NCBI GenBank assembly: GCA_003565775.1
Contig: PXAT01000112.1
Span: forward strand, 1 to 64,000
Length of the DNA stretch: 64,000 nucleotides
Source of the DNA: Ectothiorhodospiraceae bacterium
GTDB taxonomy: Bacteria; Pseudomonadota; Gammaproteobacteria; Nitrococcales; Aquisalimonadaceae
Direction: 5' to 3'
Positions 9,586 through 19,056 of this stretch are shown here, piece by piece. Below the pieces are notes generated by a model, which worked only from the letters and a program-made list of their open reading frames with translations, was not told the origin of the DNA and ran no database searches. Numbering within the stretch: the first letter of the stretch is position 1; each line of letters starts with the position of its first letter. A program made the translations under genes and the position numbers.

Positions 9586-10167
9586 ATGTCCGACATCGCG
9601 TTAATCCTTCTGGGTACGGCGCTGGTCAACAACTTCGTGCTGGTGAAGTTTCTTGGTCTGTGTCCGTTCATGGGGGTGTCGCGGAAGCTCGAGACCGCGG
9701 TGGGCATGGGCCTGGCGACGACCTTCGTGCTGACGCTGTCGGCGGTGCTCAGTTACCTGGTCAATACCTGGCTGCTGGCGCCGCTGGGGCTGGAGTACCT
9801 GCGGACTATCGCCTTCATTCTGGTGATCGCCGCCGTGGTGCAGTTCACCGAACTGGTCATCCATCGCAGCAGCCCGCTGCTGCATCAGGTGCTGGGTCTG
9901 TTTCTGCCGCTGATCACGACCAATTGCGCCGTGCTCGGCGTGGCCCTGCTCAATGTGCAGGAGGGCCACGGGCTGCTGCACTCGGCGTTTTACGGCTTCG
10001 GTGCGGCGCTGGGCTTTACCCTGGTCCTCGTGCTGTTCGCCAGTCTGCGCGAACGCCTGGCGGTGGCCGATGTGCCGCAACCGTTCCAGGGTGCCGCCAT
10101 AGCGCTGATCACCGCCGGTCTGATGTCACTGGCCTTCATGGGCTTCACCGGCCTGGCGCGACTTTGA
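9586..10167 (+). CDS. rsxA: Rnf/Rsx electron transport complex subunit A
   Basis: Integral membrane subunit of the Rnf complex, which couples ferredoxin:NAD+ electron transfer to ion movement (or reduces SoxR in enteric bacteria). The 193-aa protein has six hydrophobic segments and the conserved [13 protein letters not shown] and [14 protein letters not shown] stretches, each with the membrane cysteine thought to bind a cluster shared with RsxE. First gene of rsxABCDGE-nth. The start at 9586 lacks a clear Shine-Dalgarno; a GC palindrome occupies that position. Confidence 0.96.
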   Translation: MSDIALILLGTALVNNFVLVKFLGLCPFMGVSRKLETAVGMGLATTFVLTLSAVLSYLVNTWLLAPLGLEYLRTIAFILVIAAVVQFTELVIHRSSPLLHQVLGLFLPLITTNCAVLGVALLNVQEGHGLLHSAFYGFGAALGFTLVLVLFASLRERLAVADVPQPFQGAAIALITAGLMSLAFMGFTGLARL

Positions 10168-10253
10168 CGACCGGGACACCGCCGGCAGGCGCGGCCGTCG
10201 CTGACAGCACCGCCGCCCTTTCGATACTGCAGTGAACATGGTGCACTACCGCA

Positions 10254-10766
10254 ATGCTTGAAGCCTTGCTCGTCATGGGTCTGCTGGCCGCCGTGCTCGG
10301 CGGCATTCTCGGTTTCGCGGCGGTGAAACTGAAGCCCGACAGCGATCCCCTGGTGGAACAGATCAACGCACTGCTGCCCCAGACCCAGTGCGGTCAGTGC
10401 CAGTATCCCGGCTGCCGCCCCTATGCCGAGGCGGTCGCGCGCGGCGAGGCGCCGATCAATCGCTGTCCGCCGGGCGGTGAAGCCACGATCCGGGATCTCG
10501 CCGACCTGCTGGACCGCGAACCCGAGCCCCTGGATACCCGCCATGGCACCACGCCGGAGATGCCCGTCGTGGCGCTGATCGACGAGCCGTTATGCATCGG
10601 CTGCACGCTGTGTATCCAGGCCTGCCCGGTGGACGCCATTCTCGGCGCCCGCGGCCAGATGCACACGGTGCTGACGGAGGAATGTACCGGTTGCGAATTG
10701 TGTATCGAGCCCTGCCCGGTGGACTGCATCAGTCTGATCCGGCGCGATCGCTTCGCTGCGGCCTGA
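10254..10766 (+). CDS. rsxB: Rnf/Rsx subunit B, Fe-S protein
   Basis: Peripheral electron-carrier subunit, 170 aa. An N-terminal membrane helix (about residues 5-25) is followed by a 4Fe-4S domain (CGQCQYPGC and a later NRCPPGG cysteine) and then two ferredoxin motifs, [16 protein letters not shown] and [16 protein letters not shown]. Located 86 bp after rsxA and 11 bp before rsxC in one operon. Confidence 0.96.
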   Translation: MLEALLVMGLLAAVLGGILGFAAVKLKPDSDPLVEQINALLPQTQCGQCQYPGCRPYAEAVARGEAPINRCPPGGEATIRDLADLLDREPEPLDTRHGTTPEMPVVALIDEPLCIGCTLCIQACPVDAILGARGQMHTVLTEECTGCELCIEPCPVDCISLIRRDRFAAA

Positions 10767-10777
10767 GGATCGACGAC

Positions 10778-12334
10778 GTGGCGCAACACGGCTTCCCCGG
10801 CGGTCTGCAGCTGCCCGACTGGAAACACTGGAGCGATGACGCGCCGTTGCGCACGCTGCCCGTCCCCCCCGAACTGGTCATCCCGCTGGATCAGCCCAAC
10901 GGTCGCAGTCGTTTGCTGCTCGAACCCGGCGACCCGGTTATGCGCGGCCAGATCATCGCTGAACCCGGTGAGGGCTGGGCCAGCCCGGTCTTCGCCACCA
11001 GCTCGGGCCGGCTCGCAGCCGTGGAATGGCGTCTGACGGCACACCCGGACGGTCAACGGGTCCGCTGCGCGATCCTTCACTGCGATGGCCATGACACGCC
11101 GCTCGATAGCCCAGCGGCAGCGCTGCCCCACCCGTTATCACTACATCCCGCCGAACTGCGTCGACGGATCCGCGACGCCGGCATCAGCGGTCTGGGCGGC
11201 GCCGCGTTCCCCACTGCGGAAAAGCTGGACGCCGCGGCGGATCAGGGCATCCACACACTGATCATCAACGCCATCGGCTGCGAACCCTGCATCACCTGTG
11301 ATGACCGCCTGCTGCGCGAACGTGCGCCGGAGACTCTTGCGGGCGCCGCCGTGCTGGCGCGAGCCAGCGGCGCAACGCGAATCATTGTTGCCATCGAAGA
11401 GGATCGCAAAGCGGCGATCGCTGGCGTGCAGTCGGCGATGGCGACCGCGCACGACGTGGCAGTGACGCTACAGACCGTTCCGGTGCGCTATCCGTCCGGC
11501 GGTGAAAGACAGCTGATCCGCAACCTCACCGGCCGCGAGGTCCCCTCCGGTGCGCTGCCCATCGACATCGGCTTCCTGGTGCAGAATGCCGGCACCGCTG
11601 CCGCCGCCTGGCAGACACTGCGCGACGGCGGGCCGTTGCTGGAGCGGATCATGTCGGTTACCGGACCGAACCTGCCGCAGGCCGGTAATGTACGGGTCCG
11701 CTTCGGCACGCCGATGCTGTGGATTCTGGGGCACCTCGGCATTGCCTGGCAGGGAAAGCGCATGGTTCAGGGCGGTCCGATGATGGGCAGTCTGATTCAG
11801 GATCCGCGCTGTCCGGTCACCGCGGCCAGCAATTGTCTGCTGCTGGCCGACGACGCCCTGCTCGGCAACAGCGCCGTCGAACGACCCTGCATTCGCTGCG
11901 GTGAATGCGCCCGCGTCTGCCCGGTCCGTCTGCTACCCCAGCAGTTGCACTGGTTTGCGCGCGACGATGACCGCGACTCGCTGCGCCAGCACGGACTGAT
12001 GGATTGCATCGAGTGCGGCGCATGCGCCGTGGTCTGTCCCAGCCATATCCCGCTGGTTCAACAATACCGGGAAGCCAAGGCAGGCCTGATTGCAGCCGAC
12101 ATCGAGCAGGATCGCGCACGACGGGCGCGCGCACGTTTCGAGGCGCGAGAGGCGCGCCTGCAACAACGGGCCGAGGAGCAACAGCAGCGCCGTGCAGAAA
12201 AACGTGAAGCGCTGAAAGCAGCACAACAGGACGACGCCGATTCGCACAAGGACCCGCGCAAGGCGGCGATCGAAGCTGCCCTGGCCCGCACCCGGCATAA
12301 ACGCAGCAAGGACGCCGGGAGCACCGACCGTTGA
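10778..12334 (+). CDS. rsxC: Rnf/Rsx subunit C
   Basis: The NADH/FMN- and Fe-S-containing entry subunit, 518 aa. Seen: an N-terminal barrel-like domain, the NuoF-like nucleotide domain (SGLGGAAFPTAEK, INAIGCEPCITCDDRLL), and two 4Fe-4S motifs, CIRCGECARVCP and CIECGACAVVCP. The tail after about residue 435 is Arg/Glu/Gln-rich and probably a coiled coil; it is short compared with enteric RsxC. GTG start at 10778 is chosen because GAGGAT precedes it directly after rsxB. Confidence 0.94.
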   Translation: MAQHGFPGGLQLPDWKHWSDDAPLRTLPVPPELVIPLDQPNGRSRLLLEPGDPVMRGQIIAEPGEGWASPVFATSSGRLAAVEWRLTAHPDGQRVRCAILHCDGHDTPLDSPAAALPHPLSLHPAELRRRIRDAGISGLGGAAFPTAEKLDAAADQGIHTLIINAIGCEPCITCDDRLLRERAPETLAGAAVLARASGATRIIVAIEEDRKAAIAGVQSAMATAHDVAVTLQTVPVRYPSGGERQLIRNLTGREVPSGALPIDIGFLVQNAGTAAAAWQTLRDGGPLLERIMSVTGPNLPQAGNVRVRFGTPMLWILGHLGIAWQGKRMVQGGPMMGSLIQDPRCPVTAASNCLLLADDALLGNSAVERPCIRCGECARVCPVRLLPQQLHWFARDDDRDSLRQHGLMDCIECGACAVVCPSHIPLVQQYREAKAGLIAADIEQDRARRARARFEAREARLQQRAEEQQQRRAEKREALKAAQQDDADSHKDPRKAAIEAALARTRHKRSKDAGSTDR

Positions 12335-13332
12335 GCTTCCGGCCTGCGCCACATCTGCGCCCCCGCAACGACGTCCCGAACCTGATGCGTCGCGTGCTGC
12401 TGGCACTGGTGCCGGGAACGGCGATCATGGTCTGGCTGTTCGGCGGCGGGGTACTGCTGAACATCCTGCTCTGTTCGGCGACAGCGCTGGCCACGGAAGC
12501 GGCCATGCAGCGTCTGCGCGGCCGGCCGGTGGCGCCGGCCCTGAACGACCACAGTGCGCTGCTCGCCGGGGTCCTGCTCGCGCTGTGCCTGCCGCCGCTG
12601 CTGCCGTGGTGGATGCCGGTCCTGGGCACCGCATTCGCGCTGGCGCTGGGCAAGCACGTCTACGGCGGCCTCGGTTTCAATCCGTTCAATCCGGCCATGC
12701 TCGGCTACGCCTTCCTGCTGATTTCCTTTCCCGCCCAGATGGTGCTGTGGCCGGCCCCGGAGCTCGCAACCCCTGGCCTGTTGCAGGCCATTGCCTTCAG
12801 CGGCGGCGCCCTCGAAATCGACATGATCAGCGGTGCAACCCCGCTGGACCGTTTGAAGACCGGTCTCGGCCAGGGCGAGACCATCATCGGGTTGCAAGCC
12901 GAGCGCGCCCTGTTTTCACTGCATCCCGATCTGCGCTGGCCGCTGATCAACGGACTGTTCCTGCTCGGCGGACTGTATCTGCTGCAGCGTGACTATATCC
13001 GCTGGCAGATTCCCCTCGGTGTGCTGCTCGGTCTCGCCACGCCGGCACTGTTGTTCTGGCTGATCGACCCGCAGCGCTTCGCCGATCCCCTGTTCCACCT
13101 GTTCGCCGGCGGCGCCATGCTCGGCGCGTTTTTCATTGCAACGGACCCGGTATCGGCGGCAACCACAACGCGCGGCAGGCTTTACTACGGGCTCGGGATC
13201 GGGATACTCGTGTGGGTCATCCGCACCTGGGGCGGTTATCCCGACGGTGTGGCGTTCGCCGTGCTGCTGATGAATCTGGCGGCACCATTGCTGGACCGTC
13301 TCTGCCGCCCACGCATTCAGGGTCACTCATGA
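12331..13332 (+). CDS. rsxD: Rnf/Rsx subunit D, membrane flavoprotein
   Basis: Membrane subunit, 333 aa, with about nine hydrophobic helices. It carries the covalent FMN attachment motif ISGATPLD (Thr acceptor) and the conserved GLGFNPFNPAM and FFIATDPVSA stretches. The proposed TTG start at 12331 overlaps the rsxC stop and has GGGAG upstream; an alternative ATG at 12385 would drop about 18 residues. Confidence 0.93.
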   Translation: MSFRPAPHLRPRNDVPNLMRRVLLALVPGTAIMVWLFGGGVLLNILLCSATALATEAAMQRLRGRPVAPALNDHSALLAGVLLALCLPPLLPWWMPVLGTAFALALGKHVYGGLGFNPFNPAMLGYAFLLISFPAQMVLWPAPELATPGLLQAIAFSGGALEIDMISGATPLDRLKTGLGQGETIIGLQAERALFSLHPDLRWPLINGLFLLGGLYLLQRDYIRWQIPLGVLLGLATPALLFWLIDPQRFADPLFHLFAGGAMLGAFFIATDPVSAATTTRGRLYYGLGIGILVWVIRTWGGYPDGVAFAVLLMNLAAPLLDRLCRPRIQGHS

Positions 13333-13357
13333 ACCGCCCGGAGGCAGTGGCTTTGCC

Positions 13358-14188
13358 ATGACCAGCCACCAAGCTGCAATTCGTCAGATGCTGATCGCCG
13401 GCGGGCTGCTGCTGGCCTTTACCCTGCTCGGCGTGGGTCTGGTGGCAGTGACCTACGATTCCACGCGAGAACAGGTCGAAGAGAACCGCCGGGCCCACGT
13501 GCTGCGCCAGCTCGGTGCGGTCGTGCCGCCCGGAACCTACAACAACGAGCCGGTCGATGATGTCATGCAGGCCAGCGATCCGGCGCTGCTCGGCACCAAC
13601 AGGCTGTTACCCGTTTACAGACTGCGCAAGGACGGCGAAGCGGTGGCCACCGTGATCACGGCCGTCGCACCGGACGGATACTCGGGCGACATCGTGCTGC
13701 TGATCGGGATCGACACCGATGGTGTCATCAGTGGGGTACGGGTCGTGTCCCACAGCGAGACGCCGGGGCTCGGCGACGCCATCGAGCGCAGCCGCAGCAA
13801 CTGGATCACGCAGTTCGAGGGCCTGGCGCTCAAGCCGCTCGTGGACGAGGACAACGACATCGGCGAAGAACAGGCGCCGGACTGGCGCCTGCGGCGCGAC
13901 GGCGGCGACTTCGATCAGATCAGTGGCGCCACGGTAACCGCCCGGGCCGTGGTCATTGCAATCCACAATGCACTGCAGTTTCACCAGCAGTATCACGAGC
14001 TGCTGTTCGCCGACGCCGCGACTCTGGATGACGCCAGGGCGCAGCAGGAGGCGGAACGGGCTGAACTGCAGGAAAGTCTGCCGGACTTGACCGAGGAACC
14101 CGTGATCGAGCCGGATGCCGCGCCCGAGCCGGCTGAAGAACCTGACACCGAGGAGGCCGAAGGGATCGATGACGACGATGCATCGTGA
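13358..14188 (+). CDS. rsxG: Rnf/Rsx subunit G with long acidic tail
   Basis: Periplasm-facing flavoprotein subunit, 276 aa: one N-terminal membrane helix (about residues 10-32), then an FMN-binding domain with the covalent attachment motif [10 protein letters not shown] (Thr) near residue 190. The region after about residue 220 is an extra 55-residue tail rich in Glu, Asp, Ala and Pro, which ordinary RsxG proteins of about 210 residues lack. The 3' end overlaps the start of rsxE. Confidence 0.93.
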   Translation: MTSHQAAIRQMLIAGGLLLAFTLLGVGLVAVTYDSTREQVEENRRAHVLRQLGAVVPPGTYNNEPVDDVMQASDPALLGTNRLLPVYRLRKDGEAVATVITAVAPDGYSGDIVLLIGIDTDGVISGVRVVSHSETPGLGDAIERSRSNWITQFEGLALKPLVDEDNDIGEEQAPDWRLRRDGGDFDQISGATVTARAVVIAIHNALQFHQQYHELLFADAATLDDARAQQEAERAELQESLPDLTEEPVIEPDAAPEPAEEPDTEEAEGIDDDDAS

Positions 14189-14852
14189 GCGCATCCGGGA
14201 AGGGCTTTGGAGCAATAATCCGGCGCTGGTTCAGCTGCTCGGGCTCTGTCCCCTGCTGGCGGTGACCGCAACGCTGATCAACGGGCTGACGCTGGGTCTG
14301 GCAACACTGCTGGTGTTGCTGGGGGCGAACACCGCGGTTTCCCTGGTACGCCATCAGGTCCGGCCGGAAATCCGCATCGCCGTATTCATCCTGATCATCG
14401 CGTCGCTGGTGACGGCAGTGGAACTGGTCATGAGCGCCTTTTTCCATGAGCTCTATCGGGTGCTCGGCATCTTCGTCCCGTTGATTGTCACCAACTGCGC
14501 GATTCTCGGCCGCGCCGAGGCGTTTGCATCACGCAACCCGCCGGGACTGGCGGCACTGGACGGACTGATGATGGGGCTCGGCTTCTGCGCGGTGCTGGTA
14601 ACCCTGGGTGGACTGCGCGAAGTGCTAGGCCATGGCACGCTGTTCCGCGGCGCAGATCTCCTGTTCGGCCCCTGGGCCGTTGCTCTGGAAATCCGGCTGA
14701 TGCCCTTCGACGAGGGCCTGTTGCTGGCACTGCTGCCGCCCGGCGCGTTCATCGGTCTCGGTCTGCTTCTGGCATTGAAGAACTGGTGCGATCAGCGTCG
14801 GCGACCGCAGCCGGTGGCGGCCGCGAAACCGCTGGCGGGTGAAACCGGATGA
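14169..14852 (+). CDS. rsxE: Rnf/Rsx subunit E
   Basis: Integral membrane partner of RsxA, 227 aa if started at 14169 (224 aa from the ATG at 14178). It contains six hydrophobic helices and the paired cysteine motifs [10 protein letters not shown] and [17 protein letters not shown]. The start lies inside the rsxG end, so translation is probably coupled; the exact ATG is uncertain. Confidence 0.94.
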   Translation: MTTMHRERIREGLWSNNPALVQLLGLCPLLAVTATLINGLTLGLATLLVLLGANTAVSLVRHQVRPEIRIAVFILIIASLVTAVELVMSAFFHELYRVLGIFVPLIVTNCAILGRAEAFASRNPPGLAALDGLMMGLGFCAVLVTLGGLREVLGHGTLFRGADLLFGPWAVALEIRLMPFDEGLLLALLPPGAFIGLGLLLALKNWCDQRRRPQPVAAAKPLAGETG

Positions 14853-15481
14853 ATCGGGAAAAACGCCGGCAGATCTTCAGCCTTTTGCGTGAAACGAATC
14901 CGGAGCCGCGCACCGAGCTTCGCCATGACACGCCGTTCGAGTTGCTGATCGCGGTGGTGCTGTCGGCCCAGGCCACGGACCGCGGGGTGAACAAGGCCAC
15001 CGCACGATTGTTTCCGGTGGCGAATACCCCGCAGGCCATTCTCGACCTCGGCGAGGAGGGGCTGAAAGAGCACATCCAGACCATCGGCCTGTTCAACAGC
15101 AAGGCGAAGAACATCATCGGACTCTGCCGCATGCTGCTGGAGCAGCACGGTGGCGAGGTACCGCAAACGCGGGAACAGCTGGAAGCGCTTCCCGGCGTCG
15201 GCAGAAAAACCGCCAACGTGGTCCTGAACACGGCCTTCGGCCAACCGACCATGGCGGTCGATACGCACATCTTCCGGGTCGCCAACCGCACCGGCCTCGC
15301 CCCAGGCAAGACCGTCCGTCAGGTCGAGGATCGGCTGGTGAGACTGACGCCCAGGGAATTCCTCCAGGACGCCCACCACTGGCTGATCCTCCACGGACGG
15401 TACGTCTGCACCGCCAGAAAACCGAGATGCGGGGCGTGTCTGATTTACGACCTCTGCGAATTTCGGGAGAAGGCGGAATAA
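14849..15481 (+). CDS. nth: Endonuclease III
   Basis: Bifunctional DNA glycosylase/AP lyase that removes oxidised pyrimidines. The 210-aa protein shows the helix-hairpin-helix [12 protein letters not shown] with the catalytic lysine, the catalytic Asp in [10 protein letters not shown], and a C-terminal 4Fe-4S loop with four cysteines ([17 protein letters not shown]). Overlaps the rsxE stop by 4 bp; the rnf-nth linkage is typical of gammaproteobacteria. Confidence 0.97.
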   Translation: MNREKRRQIFSLLRETNPEPRTELRHDTPFELLIAVVLSAQATDRGVNKATARLFPVANTPQAILDLGEEGLKEHIQTIGLFNSKAKNIIGLCRMLLEQHGGEVPQTREQLEALPGVGRKTANVVLNTAFGQPTMAVDTHIFRVANRTGLAPGKTVRQVEDRLVRLTPREFLQDAHHWLILHGRYVCTARKPRCGACLIYDLCEFREKAE

Positions 15482-15486
15482 ATGAC

Positions 15487-15588
15487 AGGTGCGAGGAACG
15501 AGGTTCGAGGAGCGAGGAAAGGAACTTCCTCGGCGCGAGCAGTAACACCTCGTACCTCGTACCTCGTACCTTGAACCTTGAACCTTGA
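15487..15588. repeat. Inverted heptamer array between nth and the DUF1841 gene
   Basis: Left half (15487-15517): 7-bp units AGGTGCG, AGGAACG, AGGTTCG, AGGAGCG. Right half (15547-15588): ACCTCGT three times, then ACCTTGA-type units three times. The halves are largely complementary and could fold into a long imperfect hairpin about a 29-bp centre. The array occupies nearly the whole intergenic space between nth and the next start at 15607. Confidence 0.85.
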
Positions 15589-15606
15589 CCCCCGGACGCC
15601 GACCCT

Positions 15607-16038
15607 ATGTTTTCCTCCGACCGTGACACCATGCGCAAGCAGTACGTCGAAGCCTGGCGGAAGTTCCGCGCCGGAGAGGTAATGACGCCGCTCGAGGACA
15701 TGATTGCCCGGGTGATCGTCGACCATCCTGAATACCATGCCCTGCTGGAATCCGGTGAAAAGGGCATGCAGCGCGAGTATCTGCCGGAGGATGGCGAGAC
15801 CAATCCGTTCCTGCATATGGGGATGCACCTGGCGATCCGCGAGCAGGTCGGTACCGACCGGCCGCCCGGGATTCGTGCAGTCCATCGGCAACTGAGTGAG
15901 CGTCATGGCGGGACGGTGGCAGCCGAGCATCGCATGATCGACTGCCTGGCCGAGGTCCTGTGGCGCGCACAGCGTGATCAGACGGCGCCTGACGAGCAGG
16001 CCTATCTGCGTGATCTGGAGGCTCTCCTCCGGCGATAA
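15607..16038 (+). CDS. DUF1841 family protein
   Basis: A 143-aa soluble protein, with no signal peptide or membrane segment, that I recognise as the DUF1841 family of proteobacteria (YVEAWRKFRAGEVMTPLEDMIA; NPFLHMGMHLAIREQ). It has several conserved His, Glu and Asp residues (HMGMHLAIREQ, ERHGG, EHRMIDCLAE) suggestive of a helical bundle, but no function is established to my knowledge. Same direction as nth, but separated from it by the heptamer array. Confidence 0.8.
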   Translation: MFSSDRDTMRKQYVEAWRKFRAGEVMTPLEDMIARVIVDHPEYHALLESGEKGMQREYLPEDGETNPFLHMGMHLAIREQVGTDRPPGIRAVHRQLSERHGGTVAAEHRMIDCLAEVLWRAQRDQTAPDEQAYLRDLEALLRR

Positions 16039-16158
16039 GCGACCATCCAATCCCAGGTTCGGCCCGCGGCTCCAGGCGATGAAATGAGGGCGGGTTTGTC
16101 GACGGCGGACAGCGTCGTTATCATGAGCGGTTCACACATTATCCGGGGGATTACACCC

Positions 16159-16620
16159 ATGCAGATTCAGAACGACACGGTCGTCGCCATCGACTACACC
16201 CTGAAAGACGACGAAGGCGCCGTCCTGGACACCTCCGAGGGCAAGCAGCCCCTGACCTACCTGCATGGCGCGGGCAACATCATCCCCGGCCTGGAGAAGG
16301 CATTGGAAGGCAAGGGCTCCGGTGAAGAGGTCAGTGTGCGCATCGAGCCGGCGGATGCCTATGGCGAGCGCCGGGACGAACTCAAGCAGGCCGTCCCGCG
16401 GAACCTGTTCGAGGGCGTGGAAAACCTGGAGGCCGGCATGCAGTTTCAGGCCCAGGGTGACGGAGGCACGCAGATCGTGACCGTGGTCGAAGTTCAGGGT
16501 GACGAAGTGACCGTGGACGCCAACCACCCGATGGCCGGCGTGCCACTGAACTTCGACGTCAAGGTGGTCGAAGTACGGGAAGCCACCGGTGAGGAAAAGG
16601 AACACGGACACGCTCACTGA
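16159..16620 (+). CDS. SlyD-like FKBP-type peptidyl-prolyl isomerase
   Basis: Proline isomerase/chaperone of the SlyD group, 153 aa. Seen: DTVVAIDYTLKDDEG and PLTYLHGAGNIIPGLEKALEG (FKBP part), then an insert-in-flap domain around DAYGERRDELKQAVPRNLF, FKBP strands resuming near HPMAGVPLNFDVKVVEV, and a short metal-binding-like tail HGHAH. The start at 16159 is preceded by GGGGGA. A weak promoter candidate (TTGTCG, 16-bp spacer, TTATCA) lies near 16097-16124. Confidence 0.9.
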   Translation: MQIQNDTVVAIDYTLKDDEGAVLDTSEGKQPLTYLHGAGNIIPGLEKALEGKGSGEEVSVRIEPADAYGERRDELKQAVPRNLFEGVENLEAGMQFQAQGDGGTQIVTVVEVQGDEVTVDANHPMAGVPLNFDVKVVEVREATGEEKEHGHAH

Positions 16621-16633
16621 CGCGTGCCCGGCC

Positions 16634-16663
16634 GGCAAGGCGGCCCCAGCACGCCGCCTTGCC
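16634..16663. terminator. Bidirectional hairpin terminator
   Basis: A perfect 10-bp stem, GGCAAGGCGG / CCGCCTTGCC, with a 10-base loop lies between the convergent isomerase and isochorismatase genes. It has no long T-tract, so it may act with another signal or as an mRNA end stabiliser. Confidence 0.65.
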
Positions 16664-16715
16664 GTTGACTGCTGCGCCCTGCGCCGCCCCGGTTCCTGTT
16701 TTTACCGCTCCCTGC

Positions 16716-17291
16716 TCAGACGATGAAGGTCTTTGACACCTTCTTGAACTGATCGGTACCTGCGCGGTTCAGCCATTCGAAGGCCACCATTTCACGCGAC
16801 ACCACCTGAGCGCCGGCATCGCGCATGCGCGCCAGCCCGAGTTCGGTGTCCCGCGGCTTGCGGCTCGCCACCGCCTCGTCGACGACGAACACCTGGTAGC
16901 CATCCTCCAGCAGCTGGAAAGCGCTCTGCAGCACGCATACATGGGTCTCGGTCCCCGCCAGGATCACCTGACGGCGACCCAGAGCCGCCAGTTCGCGGCG
17001 AATGGGGTCGGCATCCAGACAGGAGAAATGAACCTTCTCCAGCAGCTCGTCGTCCAGCACCTGCGAACGGACCCTGGCCACCGTCGGGCCCAGTCCGCGC
17101 GGGTACTGCTCGGTGAGTCGCACGGGCACATCCAGCTCGCGTGCCAGCCTGATCAGCCAGGCCACATGGTCGAGCACCGCCTCGCCGCCGTGAATCGCCG
17201 GAATCAGCTTCTCCTGCACGTCGATCACCAGCAGGCATGATGCGCTGCTCGTCATCCGCAGGCTGGTGCCGTTTCGTTTGCGCTCGGTCAT
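16716..17291 (-). CDS. Isochorismatase-like cysteine hydrolase
   Basis: A 191-aa cysteine hydrolase of the isochorismatase/nicotinamidase superfamily. The triad positions are visible: Asp in LLVIDVQEK, Lys near EKVHFSCLD, and Cys in GTETHVCVLQSA. Start at 17291 is chosen because a strong GGAGGAG lies 11 bp upstream. Substrate unknown. It follows the GNAT-nitrilase gene by 39 bp in one operon, so it may act on a related amide. Confidence 0.87.
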   Translation of the reverse strand: MTERKRNGTSLRMTSSASCLLVIDVQEKLIPAIHGGEAVLDHVAWLIRLARELDVPVRLTEQYPRGLGPTVARVRSQVLDDELLEKVHFSCLDADPIRRELAALGRRQVILAGTETHVCVLQSAFQLLEDGYQVFVVDEAVASRKPRDTELGLARMRDAGAQVVSREMVAFEWLNRAGTDQFKKVSKTFIV

Positions 17292-17330
17292 GGTTTCTGC
17301 TTCTCCTCCGGTTCTGGCGGTCAACGTCGT

Positions 17331-18932
17331 TCAGGCGATGTCCCGGTCGCCGGGATCGGTCACCGGTGTTGTCGAGCCGTCACTCCAGTGCACCTGGAAC
17401 AGGTCCAGTCGCCGGTCCTGATAATTACGCACCGAGCCCTGATAGCGCAGCTCGCGAAGCTTCTCCATGTCCAGATCCACGATCAGGGTCATCTCGGTAT
17501 TCGGTGTCGCCTCCGAAACCACCGCGTCGTGCGGAAAGGCAAAATCGGAGGGCGAGAAAACGGCTGACTGGGAGTACTGGATATCGACGTTTTCGATCTT
17601 GGGCAGATTACCGACACTGCCGGTGATCGCCACGTAGCACTCGTTCTCGATCGCCCGCGCCTGGGCGCAGCGACGTACGCGCTGATAGCCGTTCTTGGTG
17701 TCGGTCCAGTAAGGCACGAACAGGATCTTCATGCCCTGCTCCATCAGCACCCGCGAGAGCTCGGGGAACTGCACGTCGTAGCAGATCAGAATGCCTATTT
17801 TGCCGACGTCGGTATCAAACACCTGCAGCGCATCCCCACCGCGCAAACCCCAGTAGCTGCGTTCGTCGGGCGTGATGTGCAGCTTGTGCTGGCTTTCCGT
17901 GGTGCCGTCACGACGACACAGGAACGAGACGTTGAACAGTTCCTGGCCGTTGTAGACCGGCATGCTGCCGGCGATGATGTTGATGTTGTAACTGACCGCC
18001 AGGGCCTGAATCGCGTCCCGGATCTCGTCGGTGTACTGAGACAGGCCACGTATCGCGTCGGCCGGGTTTTCCTGATTGAAATTGCCCATCAGCGGCGCAT
18101 TGAAGAACTCCGGAAACACCGCGAAGTCGGCGTTGTAGCCCGCCAGTGCGTCGACGAAGAACTCGACCTGCTGCATCAGCTCGTCGACCGTCTCGGTGCG
18201 ACGCATCTGCCACTGTACCGTGCCCACCCGGACCGACGCCTTGTCGCCACCGAACAGGGGCTGGTGCTTTTCCTCGTAGAAGATGTTGTTCCATTGCACC
18301 AGCGTCGCATAGGCCTGGGACTCCCGGTCCTCCGGCAGATAGCCGGTAATCACACGACGCACATGAAAGTCGTTGGCCAGCTGGAAGCTGAGGATCGGAT
18401 CATAGATTTCCTGTCGCTTGACCAGCTCGATGTACTGATCCGGGGTCATTTCCGCGGCATGCTCGCGGTAGCCAGGGATCCGTCCGCCGGCGACAATGGA
18501 ACGGCAGTTCAGCTTGCGGCACAGCTCCTTGCGCGCGTCATAGAGCCGCCGACCCAGGCGCATACCCGAATACCGCGGATGCACGAAAACGTCGACGCCG
18601 TAGAGCACGTCACCGTTGGGGTCATGCGTGGTGAAAAAGCCGTCCCCGGTGATCTTGTCGTAGGTGTGCTTGTCGCCGAACCGCTGGTAGTCGACGATGA
18701 TGGTCAGCGCCGCAGCCACCACCTTGCCGTTGTCCTCGATGCAGATCTGGCCATCAGGAAAGCGATTCAGCTGGGCCGCGAACTGTTGCCGGGTCCAGGC
18801 CCCCATCGTGGGGTAAACCGCCTCCATGATCTCCTCGATATCCGCGTAGTCCTCGTTCTGGAGGGTTCGCAGTCGCAGGTGATGCTCATCATTATCATCC
18901 TGCAAGTCGCGCTGATCCTGATCGTCCGTCAT
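17331..18932 (-). CDS. GNAT acetyltransferase-carbon-nitrogen hydrolase fusion
   Basis: A 533-aa two-domain protein. Residues about 20-215 form a GNAT-type domain (VDVFVHPRYSGMRLGRRLYDARKEL, an acetyl-CoA binding pattern). Residues about 228-520 form a nitrilase-superfamily amidase with all three catalytic positions: Glu in AVFPEFF, Lys in QHKLHITPDE, and Cys in GILICYDVQFPE. This fusion architecture is known among bacteria, but the substrate is not established as far as I know. The 18932 start has a poor ribosome-binding site. Confidence 0.9.
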   Translation of the reverse strand: MTDDQDQRDLQDDNDEHHLRLRTLQNEDYADIEEIMEAVYPTMGAWTRQQFAAQLNRFPDGQICIEDNGKVVAAALTIIVDYQRFGDKHTYDKITGDGFFTTHDPNGDVLYGVDVFVHPRYSGMRLGRRLYDARKELCRKLNCRSIVAGGRIPGYREHAAEMTPDQYIELVKRQEIYDPILSFQLANDFHVRRVITGYLPEDRESQAYATLVQWNNIFYEEKHQPLFGGDKASVRVGTVQWQMRRTETVDELMQQVEFFVDALAGYNADFAVFPEFFNAPLMGNFNQENPADAIRGLSQYTDEIRDAIQALAVSYNINIIAGSMPVYNGQELFNVSFLCRRDGTTESQHKLHITPDERSYWGLRGGDALQVFDTDVGKIGILICYDVQFPELSRVLMEQGMKILFVPYWTDTKNGYQRVRRCAQARAIENECYVAITGSVGNLPKIENVDIQYSQSAVFSPSDFAFPHDAVVSEATPNTEMTLIVDLDMEKLRELRYQGSVRNYQDRRLDLFQVHWSDGSTTPVTDPGDRDIA

Positions 18933-19056
18933 GGTGCGTCAACCCGGGCCGTGAAACATGAAAAAAGCCAACCATATGGCTGGACGCCAGCTGACATAGG
19001 GGGCCTGCCGCACCAGACACAGAGGCACATCGCCTCCGTCTGCACGGCGCCCCCCT

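Noticed and set aside
15487-15588. Heptamer array as a CRISPR remnant
   Set aside because: Units are only 7 bp, contiguous without spacers, and no cas gene is present.
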